From Zygnema cylindricum (lineage: Eukaryota; Streptophyta; Zygnematophyceae; Zygnematales; Zygnemataceae): a stretch of DNA of 64,000 nucleotides. Of the stretch, positions 20,747 to 31,890 are shown piece after piece; position 1 is the stretch's first letter, and every line of letters starts with the position of its first letter. The stretch is from contig JBBHKE010000145.1 of NCBI GenBank assembly GCA_037447655.1, positions 1-64,000 of the forward strand, given 5' to 3'. The position numbers and the translations under genes were made by a program. The notes beneath the pieces were generated by a model. That model worked only from the letters and a program-made list of their open reading frames with translations, did no database searches and was not told the DNA's origin.

Positions 20747-22733
20747 CTACCACAGCAATTCGAAATCAGAGAAAGCGATTCCCGAGCTATCTCCTGTAAA
20801 GATCCTTACATCCCCCATTTCTTTCTCCTCCTCTGCAAGGTTGGTGAACCGGGGAGATGATTGTCTGGTGGGACTAACAAACTGAACCGATGAAATGACC
20901 CCTGGATCTGCGTCGGGTGGCTCGGAGCCGCCTCTTGCTCCTCTATACCTAGGAGAGGCTCGTTCCTCCCGGCGAACGATTTCCATCGAGGGAATGTGGA
21001 GAATAGGTTTAAACGCCGGGGGTCCTGGAGGGATTGGTGGAGAAGGGGATGGAGATGACTGAGGACTACGAGGGAAAGGTGTCTGTCTCCGTGTACGTCT
21101 TATGGAGGTTTCTGGTGGAGGAGTTCCTTAGCTGGAATCGGGAGAACGTCGGTGAGGAGGAGAGTAGGCAGGAACGTTGTACTTGTAGGGTAAGACAGGT
21201 GGTTCCGGTGACCCACGGACTGCAGCGGCTGGAGAAACAGAAGGCGAAGGTTAGGATGCCTGAGGTTGAGATGGAGGAGGAGTGGAAATCCCAAGGAAGA
21301 TGTGTTGTCTCTGGTCAGGTTGTAATAATACCACGACCTCCGCAGTTGAAGACCCAGCCACTGAGATAACAATAGGGCGCTCAGTGGAGGCGGCTGCAAC
21401 GTTATCCGGTAAATCTGCACCTATCCCCTGTTTGTTAGGTCTTGTTGTTTCCCCCTCTTCCCGCTGAAGAGGAGACTCTGGTCTAAGTTCCGAAGAAATT
21501 CCGGGAGCTAGAATCTCCGTAGGGGTTGTATGCACTGTAGGTTGTCTCTCAGTACAGGGACCTGTCTCTCTAGGAGGAGCTTCCTGTCCACTAAGGATCC
21601 CTCCTGATATTCGCCTAGCCTCCCTTATGAGGAGCAATTCCTGTTCGAGGGCCCTCTTCCTTTCTTCTTCAAGAGCTTCCCAATCGATGGTGACAGGTCC
21701 AACCCCCGCCGTAGCCTGACTCTGGGATCGCAAGATATCAACCAGTTTTTGTGTACTGCTCACCACCAATGAGAGATCCGGAATCCCCAAACCAGTTACT
21801 TCGGGATTGGTGGGTCTAGAACGCCACAACCCCTCTGATGGTTGAACCGCCGGAGCAGAAGGAGACTTTGAGCTCGGAGAGGTTGATTCCGAAAGGAAGA
21901 ACAGTTTCGCTTTAGGTAGGGGAGCGAACCTGCCATTGCGGTCCCGATGATCAAACTTGTACCCCTTCTTTGGCTCGGGTAACCCTCGCTTGCTGGTCCC
22001 TTCCCCGGCCCGTGTCCGAGGGACCGCCCCGCCGTGAGCCGGCCTGCTGGTTGCGGTGTCTTGAGATGGGGTGGGTTGCTGGTAGGAAGTTGATGGTCCT
22101 CCCTTTTGCTCCGGTACGGAGGTTGGGGAGCCACTCTCGGATGAACTACTGAGTATCTCCACTACACCTCCCACTGGGCGTACCACTCTCGCTCGATGTG
22201 ACCTGGCTACGGGCTGCACCAACTCCTTCTTAACCTTCAACTCATGGAGATCATGAAGGGCTAAGATTTCTTTGCGACTTGGCCGATTAGGATCGGTCAA
22301 GATCTTAGGATCCATGTACATTTCTGCTATAGGTGCCTTAGATCGGGTATAGCGACCGATCTCGGGAAGGTGACCAGGGACCGCTTCCTTGTGGGCCAAC
22401 CCCTTTCTACGGCTTTTAGGGGATAACGGCAGCCTCTCGGCCTTCTCCGAAGCCCTAGCTCTGACCGACTCGGACAACGTTGGGAAATTCTCGGGAGAAA
22501 GACAGGTGGAGGTGGAGGAGAAAGTCTCCCCTTTGGGTGCATAGCAGGAGTGTCGACCGCAACCTCCTTAGGCATATCTCCCTTAAGAAACCGCTCTATG
22601 TGTACAGGTGAGCTAAAGGGGGGTGCTCCCTCGGGCACCTGTGACTCTTCCTTTTGGGCCACCGCTTCTTGCCTCTCCTGCTCGTCCGATCTGAAACCCG
22701 GAAGATCCTTATCCTAGACTTCTCCTCCCCCCA
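20747..22733 (-). pseudogene. Gypsy gag N-terminal region
   Basis: The longest open part is 408 codons (22477-21251), rich in Pro, Ser, Arg and Glu. It has disordered segments (EILSSSSESGS, PSSKSPSAPAVQPSE) and one coiled-coil-prone stretch (DWEALEEERKRALEQELLL). It is in frame with pol. A candidate start is ATG at about 22733 (MGG), followed by stops and a frame change near 22.5-22.7 kb. No known domain was recognised, so assignment to gag rests on position. Confidence 0.6.
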
Positions 22734-23370
22734 TAACTGACTGGAGAAGAAGATCTAAATCCCCTTATAAAAGTACTCTTCCATGAGCACCTATCCTCTT
22801 CAACCTAAAGAGACTGGTGGCTATTTTAGTACTGTGACTATCTGTTGGAAGCCTAACAAAAATCCTCTCAAAATCCACTATTCTGGTACGAAAGATTCTC
22901 GTAATCGACCCCGGAAGAAACCCAACCAAAGCCCTAAAAAGGACTACCAAAGAGAGAACCCAGATGCTTCCACTCAGAAAAATGAAAGGATAGAAATATA
23001 AAAATGCTCTCTCAGAATTAACAATATCACCTTGCCTTTAGAAAAATAGAGATATAAAGTTAGAATGTGGAATAATAGCAAGCAAGCTCAACCTACCCCC
23101 AAAACCTAACGTAGACAACCAAAAGGAGACGAAATCTCCCCCTGAAAACCTCGGAACAGGTAAGGCCTCCTTAACTCCTCGGTTCCCTCGACCCGGAACC
23201 GGCAAGACCCTTTTTGGTTTCCAACAAACACCAGTCCCCAAATCGCCCAAAACAGGAAAGACGGTGCCAACCACCCAACCGAACTACGATTTCCACAAAG
23301 GACGGATGCAAACCAAGATGGCAATAGGGTCACAATCACATGCAAAACAAAAGTTTTCCACAAGAAAGTT
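22734..23370 (-). other. Gypsy leader between 5' LTR and gag
   Basis: A 637-bp leader. The primer site next to the LTR end (minus strand AACTTTCTTGTGG) could not be assigned to a tRNA. No coding motif is seen. Confidence 0.45.
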
Positions 23371-24033
23371 TGCTGGAATTTCTAAGGGTTTTTCTCAGGA
23401 GACAGTACTGAAACAGCAACCTGTCTCCCTCGGCCCCAAGTGCCTTATACAAGCAAAGTTTGTCCTATCGATAGCACCAAAGTCAAAGCAATACCAGGAG
23501 CCAATCACCGGCCAGGAATTGTTATCATACGGACATAAGACAAAACATGTTGTACTACACTTGGGGTAAAAAGTTAGGAGACTATCTCCTGCTAGATTAA
23601 AAGCCACGTGGTTTTCTATGACACAATCCTGAGCAACAAAGTTCTAAATTGACGTGAAACGCCTAACTTTGACTCACATTAATAAATGCTCTATTCGGCT
23701 GGTGGAGCTAAACTAACGTCCTACTGATAGCCAACAGCAAAATCTACGAGACTATCCCAAAAGTTACGTGGCGTTCCACAATGTAGCCCCCAATGGGACA
23801 GTTGGCAACTGGTCACATGTAACAGGATGGTAATCTTTGGAACGTAGTAACTTTGTCGTCCGGCCTCCGTTAGGCGCGAAATAAAGTGCGTTCCGTTCAG
23901 TTAGGAAAATAAAAGAACCTTGTCCGGCTGAGTGTGTTCCTTTTCCCGTACTTTAATGACCGTACAGAGGAAAAAGGGCCCGGGATTCCTTGGTAAGATA
24001 AAAGGGGTGCCGGTGAAGCACATGTGCTTGACA
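23371..24033 (-). mobile_element. 5' LTR of the Gypsy element
   Basis: The 663-bp sequence matches 13179-13840, with scattered substitutions and small indels. On the minus strand it begins TGTCAAGCACATG at 24033. Confidence 0.82.
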
Positions 24034-24200
24034 GTCCATTTCCATAAATGCCACCGTCGCATTGTGTTTCGTACGTGCAACATACCATTTCAACCTCTTC
24101 GAATATCTTACGTCGGATCGCTTCGCGATCCGCCGTCCATTTCTCCAACGCATTCCATAAATTATGTGCGTTGGTTCCCGTCACTCAAATTATTATTTCG
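24034..24200 (+). mobile_element. LTR-C-like fragment
   Basis: The sequence aligns with the 3' part of LTR-C (4640-4800, opposite strand), including the CGGATCGC..GCGATCCG palindrome at 24114-24132. The left side is cut by the Gypsy LTR. The right boundary is blurred. Confidence 0.55.
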
Positions 24201-24629
24201 TACGTCGAACTTCAATTAATTTTACTTCTCCCCCAACCCGAAAATCCATTCGTACAACCACATTAAATTCATTTAATAAATTACGCACGAAACGTCACGT
24301 GCGCACAAAGTGAGTCGTACGCAGGAAACTAACATTTCAAAAACAACACGATGTACTTATTGTACGGCCATTGTACGACATCGTCTACAAGGTGACATTT
24401 GCCAAATCGGGAGCCATGGTTCCTCCTCCCATCTTCTCCGATATCAAATAATGTGGTGCCGCGTGGCACCGCGTGAGGCTATCCCGAAGGCCGCGGAAAG
24501 CTTATTGTGGGTGGCGGTTGTAATGGTGGCCGTCCGATCAGTTGTATTTATACAGCTTTGATTCGCTTTTAGCATGAATTGATTAATGCGCGTTTTCGTT
24601 AGTCTGCTGCGAATTAGTCCTTAAGATCA

Positions 24630-24651
24630 ATATATATATATATATATATAA
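24630..24651. repeat. (TA)n microsatellite
   Basis: About 11 TA dinucleotides lie within the family-A-like LTR. Confidence 0.9.
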
Positions 24652-24684
24652 TATGCATGAAACATATCATGTGTATCGTTTCGT

Positions 24685-24752
24685 CAGTGCCTTAATGGAT
24701 AAGGCGTAGATCTACATAATAGTCTGAAGACCCTGGTTTAAATCCGGCTAGA
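24685..24752 (+). other. tRNA-like block, antisense in LTR
   Basis: GCCTTAATGGATAAGGCG (about 24689-24706) resembles the A box of tRNA-Arg and GGTTTAAATCC (24735-24745) the B box. The acceptor stem does not close. Confidence 0.5.
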
Positions 24753-24977
24753 AGCACTATTTTGCTAAAACTAGTAAAATACCTTCTAATTCATTCTGCC
24801 TCCTTCTAAATGACGCAGCAGTCATGGCCTGCCTTTGGTCCTCTCTTTCTCTCTCTTTACATTCTAACTAAAATATAGAAGTGAACTATTAATTACCTTT
24901 TTCCAACACTCTATGTATTTTTCCAATACAGACCTAGAAAATACATAAATTTCAACAGAGTACTCCAACCGCTGCCG

Positions 24978-25900
24978 CTATGTCCGGTTGGTACAGTTCA
25001 TAAAGTAGATCAAACTTCCTACGACCTGTCTATAAGGGATAGATTTCATAAACTCTCTCTCTTTTGGACTCATCTCATCGTCTAAGATCATCACTCCTCC
25101 TTTTACAATCCCATCACTTATTTTTTTCAAGTCCATCGGATTGGTACAACTGTTAGCATTTTCCATCTGGAATTTCTCAAACATATAACCTATTGCTTCT
25201 TTCTAAGTAAGTCTAATAATCTTCTTCCCCTTATCTCTCTCCATTTGGATCCCCAAAATATATTTTACCTCCCCTAAATCTTTCATATCAAATCTGCCCC
25301 TAAGATCTTTCTTCAGCCTATTGATCTTCTCCAAAGAGTTACTCAACAGAAGAAGATCATCCACATAAATTGCAATAAAAACGACACTATTCTCATCTTC
25401 AAACATATAGATAGAATAGTCAGAGTTGTTCCAGATATATCTCAGATCGGTGAGAAACTCATCTAGTTTCTTATTCCACTGTCGAAGAGCCTGCTTCAGT
25501 CCATATAAGGATTTTATGAGCATGCAGACTTTGCTCTCTTCTCCTTCTTCCACGAACCCCTCGGGTTGCCTCATGAAAATTTCTTCCTCTAACACACCAT
25601 TAAGAAAAGTTGTCTTAATGTCCATCTAGTGGATTACCATGTCTTCCGCTGCTGCCTGAATGAGGAGAATCCTTACTGAGGGGAACCGAACAACTGGAGC
25701 AAAGGTCTCCTCGTAGTCAATCCCCTCCTTTAGAGTGAACCCCTTTGCTACCAATCGAGCCTTATATCTCTCAATGGTATAATCTGGGTTCAATTTTAGT
25801 TTAAATACCCATTAACACCCAATAGATTTTCTGTGTGGAGGACAATCCGCTAATTCCCAAGTATTTGCTTCCATGATAGAAGCCATCTCATCATTTATGG
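24978..25900 (-). pseudogene. Copia A3 reverse transcriptase
   Basis: Motifs are [54 protein letters not shown], catalytic YVDDLLLLS, LGEVKYILGIQMERD and YRQVVGSLIYFMNC. Stops before MDIKTT and after IIRLT break the frame. The sequence ends at the beginning of RNase H. Confidence 0.87.
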
Positions 25901-25999
25901 CTCTAATCCATCTTCCTTTCTTTGGACTATTCACTGCCTCTCAATAAGACTAAGGCTCATCTGGGTGAGATAGCTTAGTTACCTTATGAGCCATTTATT

Positions 26000-26935
26000 T
26001 TTCTTGTATCCATTTGCTCCTCCTCCTTCCTCCCTCAAACTCTGAAGCTGGAATGGATGGAAGTCTTGGATTTCTTCTCACTGTCTCATCGCCTCTCCTG
26101 TCCATGGAAGCCGGTTTTTGTCCCACTTCTTCTATCTCCTCAAAGTCCATAGGAGTATGTGAGGTTTCCGGTGAGTCTCTTCTATCTTGGATCTCCCTTG
26201 AATTTGCAATCACGATTTCACTCATGTCCCTTTCGGGAACGACCGAGTTCTCCTCACTGTCGGACTCAAATATGATTTTTATCTTCTTTGTATATTTAAA
26301 AGGGTCAAATGACTTCCCTTCATCCATGACAACTAAGTGTTTGACCATAATTATTTCTTTTTTTTGCTAAGTCATAGACTCTATATCCCTTAACATCCTC
26401 ATCATATCCCACAAAGTATCCAGGTTTTCCCTTAGCATCTAGTTTCCAATATTTCTTATCCGTGTCAAGACTGTAAACTTGGCTACCGAATACTTTAAGG
26501 TTTGAGATATTTGGTTTCCTTCCAACCCATCTCTCATAAGGTGTCACTCCCTTTATAGCTGAGGTAAGGACTTTATTCTTAATGTTGTTGGCACAATTCA
26601 TTCCTTTTGCCCAAAATCTCTTTCGTATTTTCTTGTCTGCCAACATACTGCATGCACTATCTCGTAGTGTTCGATTCAACCTCTCAGGTACCCCATTTTG
26701 TTCCGGGTTATATGGTACAGTTTTCTAGTGCTACACTCCCTCATCTCTCAGATATTCACAAAACTGGTTAGAGGTATATTCCCCCCGATTATCGCTCCTT
26801 ATTCTCTTAATAGGGGTTTCATGCAACTTCTCACTCCAGGCTTTATATTCTTTGAAGTAAGTTGATGCTTTAGACTTTGTTTTCAGAAAGTAGACTTTAG
26901 ATTATCTAGACTAGTCATCCGTTATCCTCATCATA
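26000..26935 (-). pseudogene. Copia A3 integrase core and linker
   Basis: The second catalytic Asp lies in RSDNRGEYTSNQF (about 26.79 kb) and the Glu in NPEQNGVPERLNRTL (about 26.70 kb). The C-terminal region reads TPYERWVGRKPNISNLKVFGSQVY and KPGYFVGYDEDVKGYRVYD. An acidic linker toward RT follows. Stops occur near 26.73 and 26.9 kb and a frame change near 26.33 kb. Confidence 0.85.
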
Positions 26936-27728
26936 AACCTATTTCCTCCAACCGAAGGTACTTTGCTGGTCCCCAAATATCTGTGTTGATCAAATCTAAC
27001 ACTTTCTCACCTCTATATCTGGCGACTTTGGGAGAGGGAAGTGTGTGAGCCTTACCTTGAGCACAGCCAATACAATCATCCATCATTTCATTATCCCCAA
27101 ACTGAATGCCTTCTACTACCCCAAGCTTTTTCATTTCCCTTATCCTATCAAAATGCACATGCCCCAACCGCTTATGCCAAATCATCAACTTAGGAACACC
27201 AACATAATAAGCATTCTTATTTTCATTACTCAGGTTAAGCCTAAACATTCTTTGGCTACTCTTATTTGTCGTGAAGTAAACTTTATCCCCATACTTAGCT
27301 GTAAAGACTCCCTTTCTCTTGAAGGTATCAAACTCTTTGTCATCTAGCACAGACGTTGAGACAAGATTTTTACTCAGCTGAGGAATGTAGAGTACATCTG
27401 AGAATGTAATTATAGAAGTCTTACCCTCCACTAAGACTTTCATATCTACTGACCCCACTAGATCTGTAATAACCAAACTCCCATCCCCATAATCTATTTC
27501 TACGGTAGGGATCTTTCTTAGCTTAGTGAAGAGTTCTTCATCACAACACATATGCATGGATGCACGTGAGTCGATAATCCATCCTTCTTGTGGAGCTTCC
27601 CGAATTGCTCCAAGGGCACACTTCTGTCTCCTAGGGATCTCCTTCTCCTCCAGGCTCTCGTCAAGAAAAAGCTCCCTATCCTCCTCAGAGGACTCATCGT
27701 CGCTTTCTCTTGTAACTTTTGTATCCAT
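26931..27728 (-). pseudogene. Copia A3 protease and pre-integrase
   Basis: A 265-codon open stretch carries protease WIIDSRASMHMC, in which the catalytic-site Gly of D-S/T-G is Arg, so activity is doubtful. The segments YIPQLSKNLVSTSVLDD and IWHKRLGHVHFDRI follow, then the CIGC of the integrase zinc region and LDLINTDIWGPA with the first integrase Asp. Element A4 also has this Gly replaced (DTSA). Confidence 0.85.
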
Positions 27729-28689
27729 TACTACCTTTTTCTTCCCTCCTGAAAAACCTCCTCCACGGTTCTCTTGGAGCCTCAGCTCCGACAGCTTGAC
27801 ACAATCTACGATGAAGTGTCCCGACTTTTTGCAAAAATGACAAAGACCTTTTGGGGGCCTCGTACCCTAGAATGATCTCTTTCCCCTTTGTAAGGTTTCT
27901 TCGGGTCCTTCCCCCTCGGTCCCTTCCTGCTGCTAGAGCTTGAATGCTCTTCCGTCCTCTCCCAATCTCTATTGTGTTTTCCTGCACAAGTATCATCCTG
28001 ACCACTGTGTTCCATTTCCATGAACTATCAGGCATTTCCTGTACTCGATACACTATGTTCTCAAACTCATCAGGTAACTTCATGATAAGAGTGTTAACTT
28101 TCATTTTCATTGTACTTGTCCACCCGGCACTTTCCATCTTCATATGCAAACAAGAAAGATCATTACAGTAATCTAATATCTTTCCTCCTTTGTAAGTGTA
28201 ACTCACTAGCTTTTGCTCAGCCAACTGGAGCTTCTGAATAGTTCCAGCTCTATAAATCTCCACCAAACTCACCCACAACTCCTCGGCCTTGTAAATGTGA
28301 AGATGAGGAGTGGCCAAAACTTGTGTGAGGTGCCTGAGAATAAAGTTATTGGCAGCCATGTTTACATCCTCTCACATTTGAGTATCGTTCTACGCGGTCT
28401 TCACGGTTGCCTCTCTTTGTACTGTGGCAATAGGAGTGAGGGGTGTCTCCTTCTTTTTCCCTTTTGCGGACACACTGCCGTCCCCATCATCTACCTCCTT
28501 TGCTGTGGCAGCCGTTGCTCCAGGAAATCTTACTCCTCAAAATCTTGGTGTTGTTCCCGAGGGTGGACGTTTCACTTGTCTACTAACAATACCCCAGTAT
28601 CGTTTTTCCCACAAAGCTCCCATCATCATGGCTTCCCAATAGATGAACCCAGATCCATTGAAGGTGGGTTCCCTAGAGGGTGGGCCCAT
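27694..28689 (-). pseudogene. Copia A3 gag
   Basis: The gene starts at the ATG (28689) inside the primer site: MGPPSREPTFNGSGFIYW. The UBN2-like core is open from 28359 (FILRHLTQVLATPHLHIY, ILDYCNDLSCLHMKM). A CCHC knuckle (CHFCKKSGHFIVDC) near 27.82 kb is in another frame from the core. Stops between 28.36 and 28.6 kb also break it. Confidence 0.82.
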
Positions 28690-28693
28690 AACC
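28679..28693 (-). promoter_or_regulatory. Primer-binding site of A3, overlapping the gag ATG
   Basis: Directly after the LTR end (AATTGCA) the minus strand reads GGTTATGGGCCCACC. All 15 bases are complementary to the plant initiator tRNA-Met anticodon stem-loop. The ATG at 28689-28687 is the gag start. Confidence 0.8.
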
Positions 28694-29411
28694 TGCAATT
28701 CTGTGTCCTCCATTGGACCACAAAATAAAGGAAGCCTCTAGAAAGTATTTAACTAACCCACTTCAGGCCACAACCACTGCTGTCCAGGAAGGCAAAATGG
28801 TAGTTTGACTGCACCTATATGCACCCTGGACTCCTTTGAGTCCGGAGCAAAAAGAATCACTGAAAACGGCCAACCAGCCGATAAGTTATGAGCCGGCAAA
28901 AATGCCAATTTATTCAAAGCTCTCTTAGAGAGAGGTGACTATCTACCAAAATTTCCTAAGTCCTAAACCTTCTTCACAACCCCTATCTAATGAAGTACGA
29001 ACCAATCATATTATTATAAAATACGTAAAGGTACTACGGCCGATGTCCTTTCTGTACGGTTGGTTTACAACAAGGCTTCTGAGTGGACGTGTGTCACTTT
29101 TCCACTCGTTCGTATATTCTTCGGAATTCTAGCGACCAAATGTACCCCTTCCACGCGGCGCCACGTCATGCCACGTCCATAAAATCCAAAGTGACCATTC
29201 CGCAATCTCGGCGATGATGTGCGCCGTCGGATTAAATCCAAGATTGAATGTTGACCTTTTAAAAGAAATGTCCGTTTTATTTGTTTCGTGCGAAATGACG
29301 TTCGCACTAAACCTTAACAAGTTCGTCCGTTCGTCCATATTACAGTTAAATGGTTTCTGTATTAAAATATAGTTTAAATACTAATGAAACCCTATATCTC
29401 CTAACGGACTT

Positions 29412-29490
29412 CTACGACAAACTGGTTAGAGCTAAGGGCTACGCCGCGCTGTGCCGGTCGGGGGTTTGAGTCCTGCCAGACTCAACCTTT
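29412..29490 (+). other. tRNA-like block in LTR A3, antisense
   Basis: ACTGGTTAGAGC (29421-29432) resembles an A box and GGGTTTGAGTCC (29462-29473) a B box, spaced as in tRNA genes. The acceptor ends do not pair. Confidence 0.5.
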
Positions 29491-29551
29491 TGTTGAGAGC
29501 GACTTAAGTCACTCTTTAGTCCTTCCTATGGAGCTGAGGCAGCCATGGCTC

Positions 29552-29610
29552 TATTGCATTCTCTCTCCTTGAGTGACTACAACAAGTATCGTGGCAAGAG
29601 AGAAGAGATG
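29552..29610 (-). other. Conserved U3 hairpin of LTR A3
   Basis: TTCTCTCTCCTTG pairs with CAAGAGAGAAG around the conserved loop core (minus strand ACTTGTTGTAGTCACT). Confidence 0.55.
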
Positions 29611-29696
29611 GAGGCAGGCTGCCTACATTTTCTTTATATGTTTCGGCTAATTAGTTTTAGACCTATAAAATACAACAAAAACTACTTATTTCAACA

Positions 29697-30060
29697 GCGG
29701 CTACCTGAACACGAGGTATGGCGACATAGCTTTTCAAAGACGCTGTTTCTTGCGCTGCGTTGGATTTCGATGTTTTCGAATCGCTTTCCCTCGAGGATTT
29801 ATAGGTCGGGCCCTTTGTACGGCCTTGTCAGTTCGACGGATATTGGATGTACGACGAGCAAAGCTGCAATGTCATCTGTAAGAAACAAAACCTACTACAA
29901 CGTGGCAGTGAGGCAGTGCATTTAATGTGTGGTGACGGCTGTAGCGATCGTTGTACTGCCGGACGAGACGGCCGGTGGTATGAAACGTCCCGTTTGCCGG
30001 CATATTGGGAATCCGTTACTTTGACCGCTCACTTATTATGTGCAATCGAATAAATTTGAC
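29697..30060 (-). pseudogene. ELP3: remnant of exon 1 start and promoter
   Basis: The sequence aligns with ELP2 from 46420 to about 46780: the first 50 nt or so of exon 1, the leader, the TATA element (plus strand ATTTATA, 29797-29803) and conserved promoter. The ATG is mutated, and Copia A3 interrupts exon 1 at 29696. The remaining exons are not found next to it. Confidence 0.75.
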
Positions 30061-31108
30061 GCCCTCGTGGACTGTTCGGCAGCACCTAGTTCGGTGTTGA
30101 TTAATTGTCGGATTTTTCTTTGGCGATTAGCTTGACTCGATTTTTTTTTACCAACTGTCAAGGTTACAATGCGTCTTTTCTCAATTTTTGTTTGCAAGCA
30201 TATAGGGAGCACAGTAGGTTGTGACGTCACACGCACTCTTTCGTTTTGATGTAATCTAAGGGTGCTTCTCCATGTATCTAAGTAAGGGTTTTTTTCTGTC
30301 GTTTTCTTCTAAAACTTAAAGTCGTACCGCGTTAGTGTCAACAGTACCAAAAAAAAGAAAAAAGGAGAAGTACATTTTGCATCATCATCGAATTTAAAAT
30401 GTACTACATGTTGTCATCTTGTGTTCTTGGACCCACAGAAACGCCAAAAAACATCATCTTCAAACTTTTCTTTAAAAAACATGCGCGATGTTTTTTAAAA
30501 CAAAGTATTTTCAGTAAACAAATAATAACACGTATTCACACGTGTAAAAATATTTCTAACAAAATTTAAATGAATTCAAACGACGACAAAAAATACACAT
30601 TTGGGTATGTTTTGTCCGTTTGCGTCCATCAAAGTACATAATTTGTTTCTATTTGTCAGTTTTCGTTCAGTACACATTTTTTCATTTCAAGGGATCTGAA
30701 GATTCCGATGCCATTTCACGAAAACGTGAGAAATCTCCAAAGGCGCCAATCAACTCGCACTCGCCGCCTCTCACCGTACAATTATGCTAGGTCACGAACA
30801 ATTTGGAAAATCACAGATTGTAGACTTTGGCAACCGTCACACGTATGTCAGCGTATACAATCGTCACACCCTTAAGTTTTTATCCCGATTTAACATATAG
30901 GGACACTTGAAATCCGAGTTCGCCGGATCTACGCTAAAAAACAAAGTAATTTCTCTAAGTTACAAGTACATGGAGACGCACCCTAAGTTGTGCAATCTAT
31001 TCCGTACATTTTGAATACACTCCAAAATATGATTTGGCTTTTGATACTTTTCATTTTGGTATTCATATGATGTCCAAATGAATAATTAAATGCATTGTTT
31101 TCGTACTG
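30061..31108. other. Unassigned AT-rich sequence
   Basis: It lies between the ELP3 promoter remnant (minus) and ELP4 exon 2 (plus). No coding motifs, LTR ends or tandem repeats were recognised. Confidence 0.4.
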
Positions 31109-31890
31109 TTTGCACGGCCCGCGTGACTTTGGGGTCCACCCGCCCATTGTCGCAGCCGCCAACGGCACTTTAGTACAGGTCTCCAACATGAGCAGCGGAA
31201 AAGTTTTGGCCGGCTGCCCGGTAATGATTAACAATACGGGCGATCAATTTTACATCTCGAGATTGCCTTCCGAATTTCACTTCCGAAACTTCAACATGGT
31301 ACGTTTCCGCACGTGTGATCCCTTGAAGGCTCAAATCCTGTAAATTTCCAGAACATCTATAGCTAGAAAGCCAAGAAATCAAATCTCTCATTGGTCGTAC
31401 TAACAATCATTTCTCTCATTGGCCGTACGAACAATTATTTTTCTTGTCGTTTTGCGTCGACGCAAGACAAACAGCACAGGCAGCCATGGCTAACTCCTCC
31501 TCCAGTCTTCAGTGACTGCGACAAGTGTGGGGACTTGAGGAGGAGTTAGAGGCAGGCTGTCAATATCTACTATTTTGCTTTTTATTTTGCAATCTCTCGA
31601 CCTAGAAAATACTTGAATTCCAACAAACAACTGAACAATATATCCGGAATCGCGTCACTCCGTCATTTTCCAAACGGGTCCGACGGGCTGTCAATGCCAA
31701 TCCCCGCCTCTCCCGCCTCCCACCAAATCTCCTCCTCCTCCACTCAAAAACAGCCCTCCCCCTCCCAACAAGAGTCCTACTCCTCTTAAAATGAGTCCTC
31801 CTCCCCCACTCAAGAAAAGCCCTACTCCTTTCCCCCCACCGACTCCAAAATCTTCACCACCATCTCAATATTTTGACAGGACGTGTAGTG
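31109..31890 (+). pseudogene. ELP4: exons 2 and 3 of a fourth ELP copy
   Basis: Exon 2 (31109-31298) is 190 nt, as in ELP1 and ELP2, and reads HPPIVAAANGTLVQVSN and GKVLAGCPVMINNT. Its acceptor is ctg instead of cag, while the donor gtacgt is kept. The front of exon 3 is replaced by a family-A LTR fragment (31470-31625). From about 31626 the exon resumes and has an open Pro-rich tail: QSPPLPPPTKSPPPPL, SPPPPLKKSPTPF. Copia A4 enters after TGTAGTG at 31890. No exon 1 or promoter was found next to it. Confidence 0.75.
31470..31625 (-). mobile_element. 5' fragment of a family-A LTR in ELP4 exon 3
   Basis: The minus strand starts TGTTGGAATTCAAG at 31625. It includes an 11-bp stem AACTCCTCCTC/GAGGAGGAGTT around the conserved loop ACTTGTCGCAGTCACT (31511-31526) and the CCATGG. 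The remainder of the LTR is absent. Confidence 0.75.

Larger units (their letters stand above)
13174..24033 (-). mobile_element. Ty3/Gypsy element with a DNA methyltransferase domain
   Basis: The approximately 10.9-kb minus-strand element has two similar LTRs (about 13179-13840 and 23371-24033). The order is gag (22.7-19.4 kb), protease (about 19.15 kb), cytosine-5 methyltransferase (18.52-17.5 kb), RT (17.2-16.3 kb), RNase H (16.3-15.7 kb) and integrase (15.5-14.3 kb). RT before integrase marks it as Ty3/Gypsy. Protease, methyltransferase, RT, RNase H and the integrase zinc finger lie in one reading frame, broken by stops. No clear target duplication flanks it, and the left flank is a family-A LTR fragment. 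Stops and a frameshift in integrase make it non-autonomous today. Confidence 0.9.
24201..24957 (-). mobile_element. Family-A-like LTR abutting A3
   Basis: On the minus strand it begins TGTTGAAATTTATGTATTTTC at 24957, the family-A LTR start. It has an antisense tRNA-like block (24687-24750) and a TA microsatellite. It differs strongly from the A3 5' LTR (28694-29696), so it is probably another element's LTR inserted in the A3 RNase H region. The 3' end is not defined. Confidence 0.6.
24958..28693 (-). mobile_element. Copia A3 internal region
   Basis: Family-A Copia in the order gag, protease, integrase, RT. RNase H and its own 3' LTR are missing because another LTR abuts the frame at 24957. 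Its 5' LTR is 28694-29696. Confidence 0.85.
28694..29696 (-). mobile_element. 5' LTR of Copia A3
   Basis: The 1003-bp LTR starts TGTTGAAATAAGTAG at 29696 and ends TTGCA at 28694. It is inserted in exon 1 of an ELP copy; the next bases, GCGGCTACC, are exon-1 sequence. It carries the conserved hairpin loop (29572-29587), a CCATGG (29543-29548) and an antisense tRNA-like block. Confidence 0.87.

Noticed and set aside
13174-24033. Target-site duplication for the Gypsy element
   Set aside because: Flanking bases on both tested boundary definitions (aagtt or caaag against gtcca) do not match; the element is probably rearranged at its edges.
23897-24184. A gag-like host frame (LWNALEKWTADREAIR)
   Set aside because: The frame crosses the Gypsy LTR border and the palindrome block shared with LTR-C; no family could be assigned.
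24685-24752. A functional tRNA gene
   Set aside because: A-box and B-box-like words are present but the acceptor and anticodon stems do not close; called tRNA-like only.
29412-29490. A functional tRNA gene
   Set aside because: Good internal boxes but no 7-bp acceptor stem, and it lies inside a Copia LTR.
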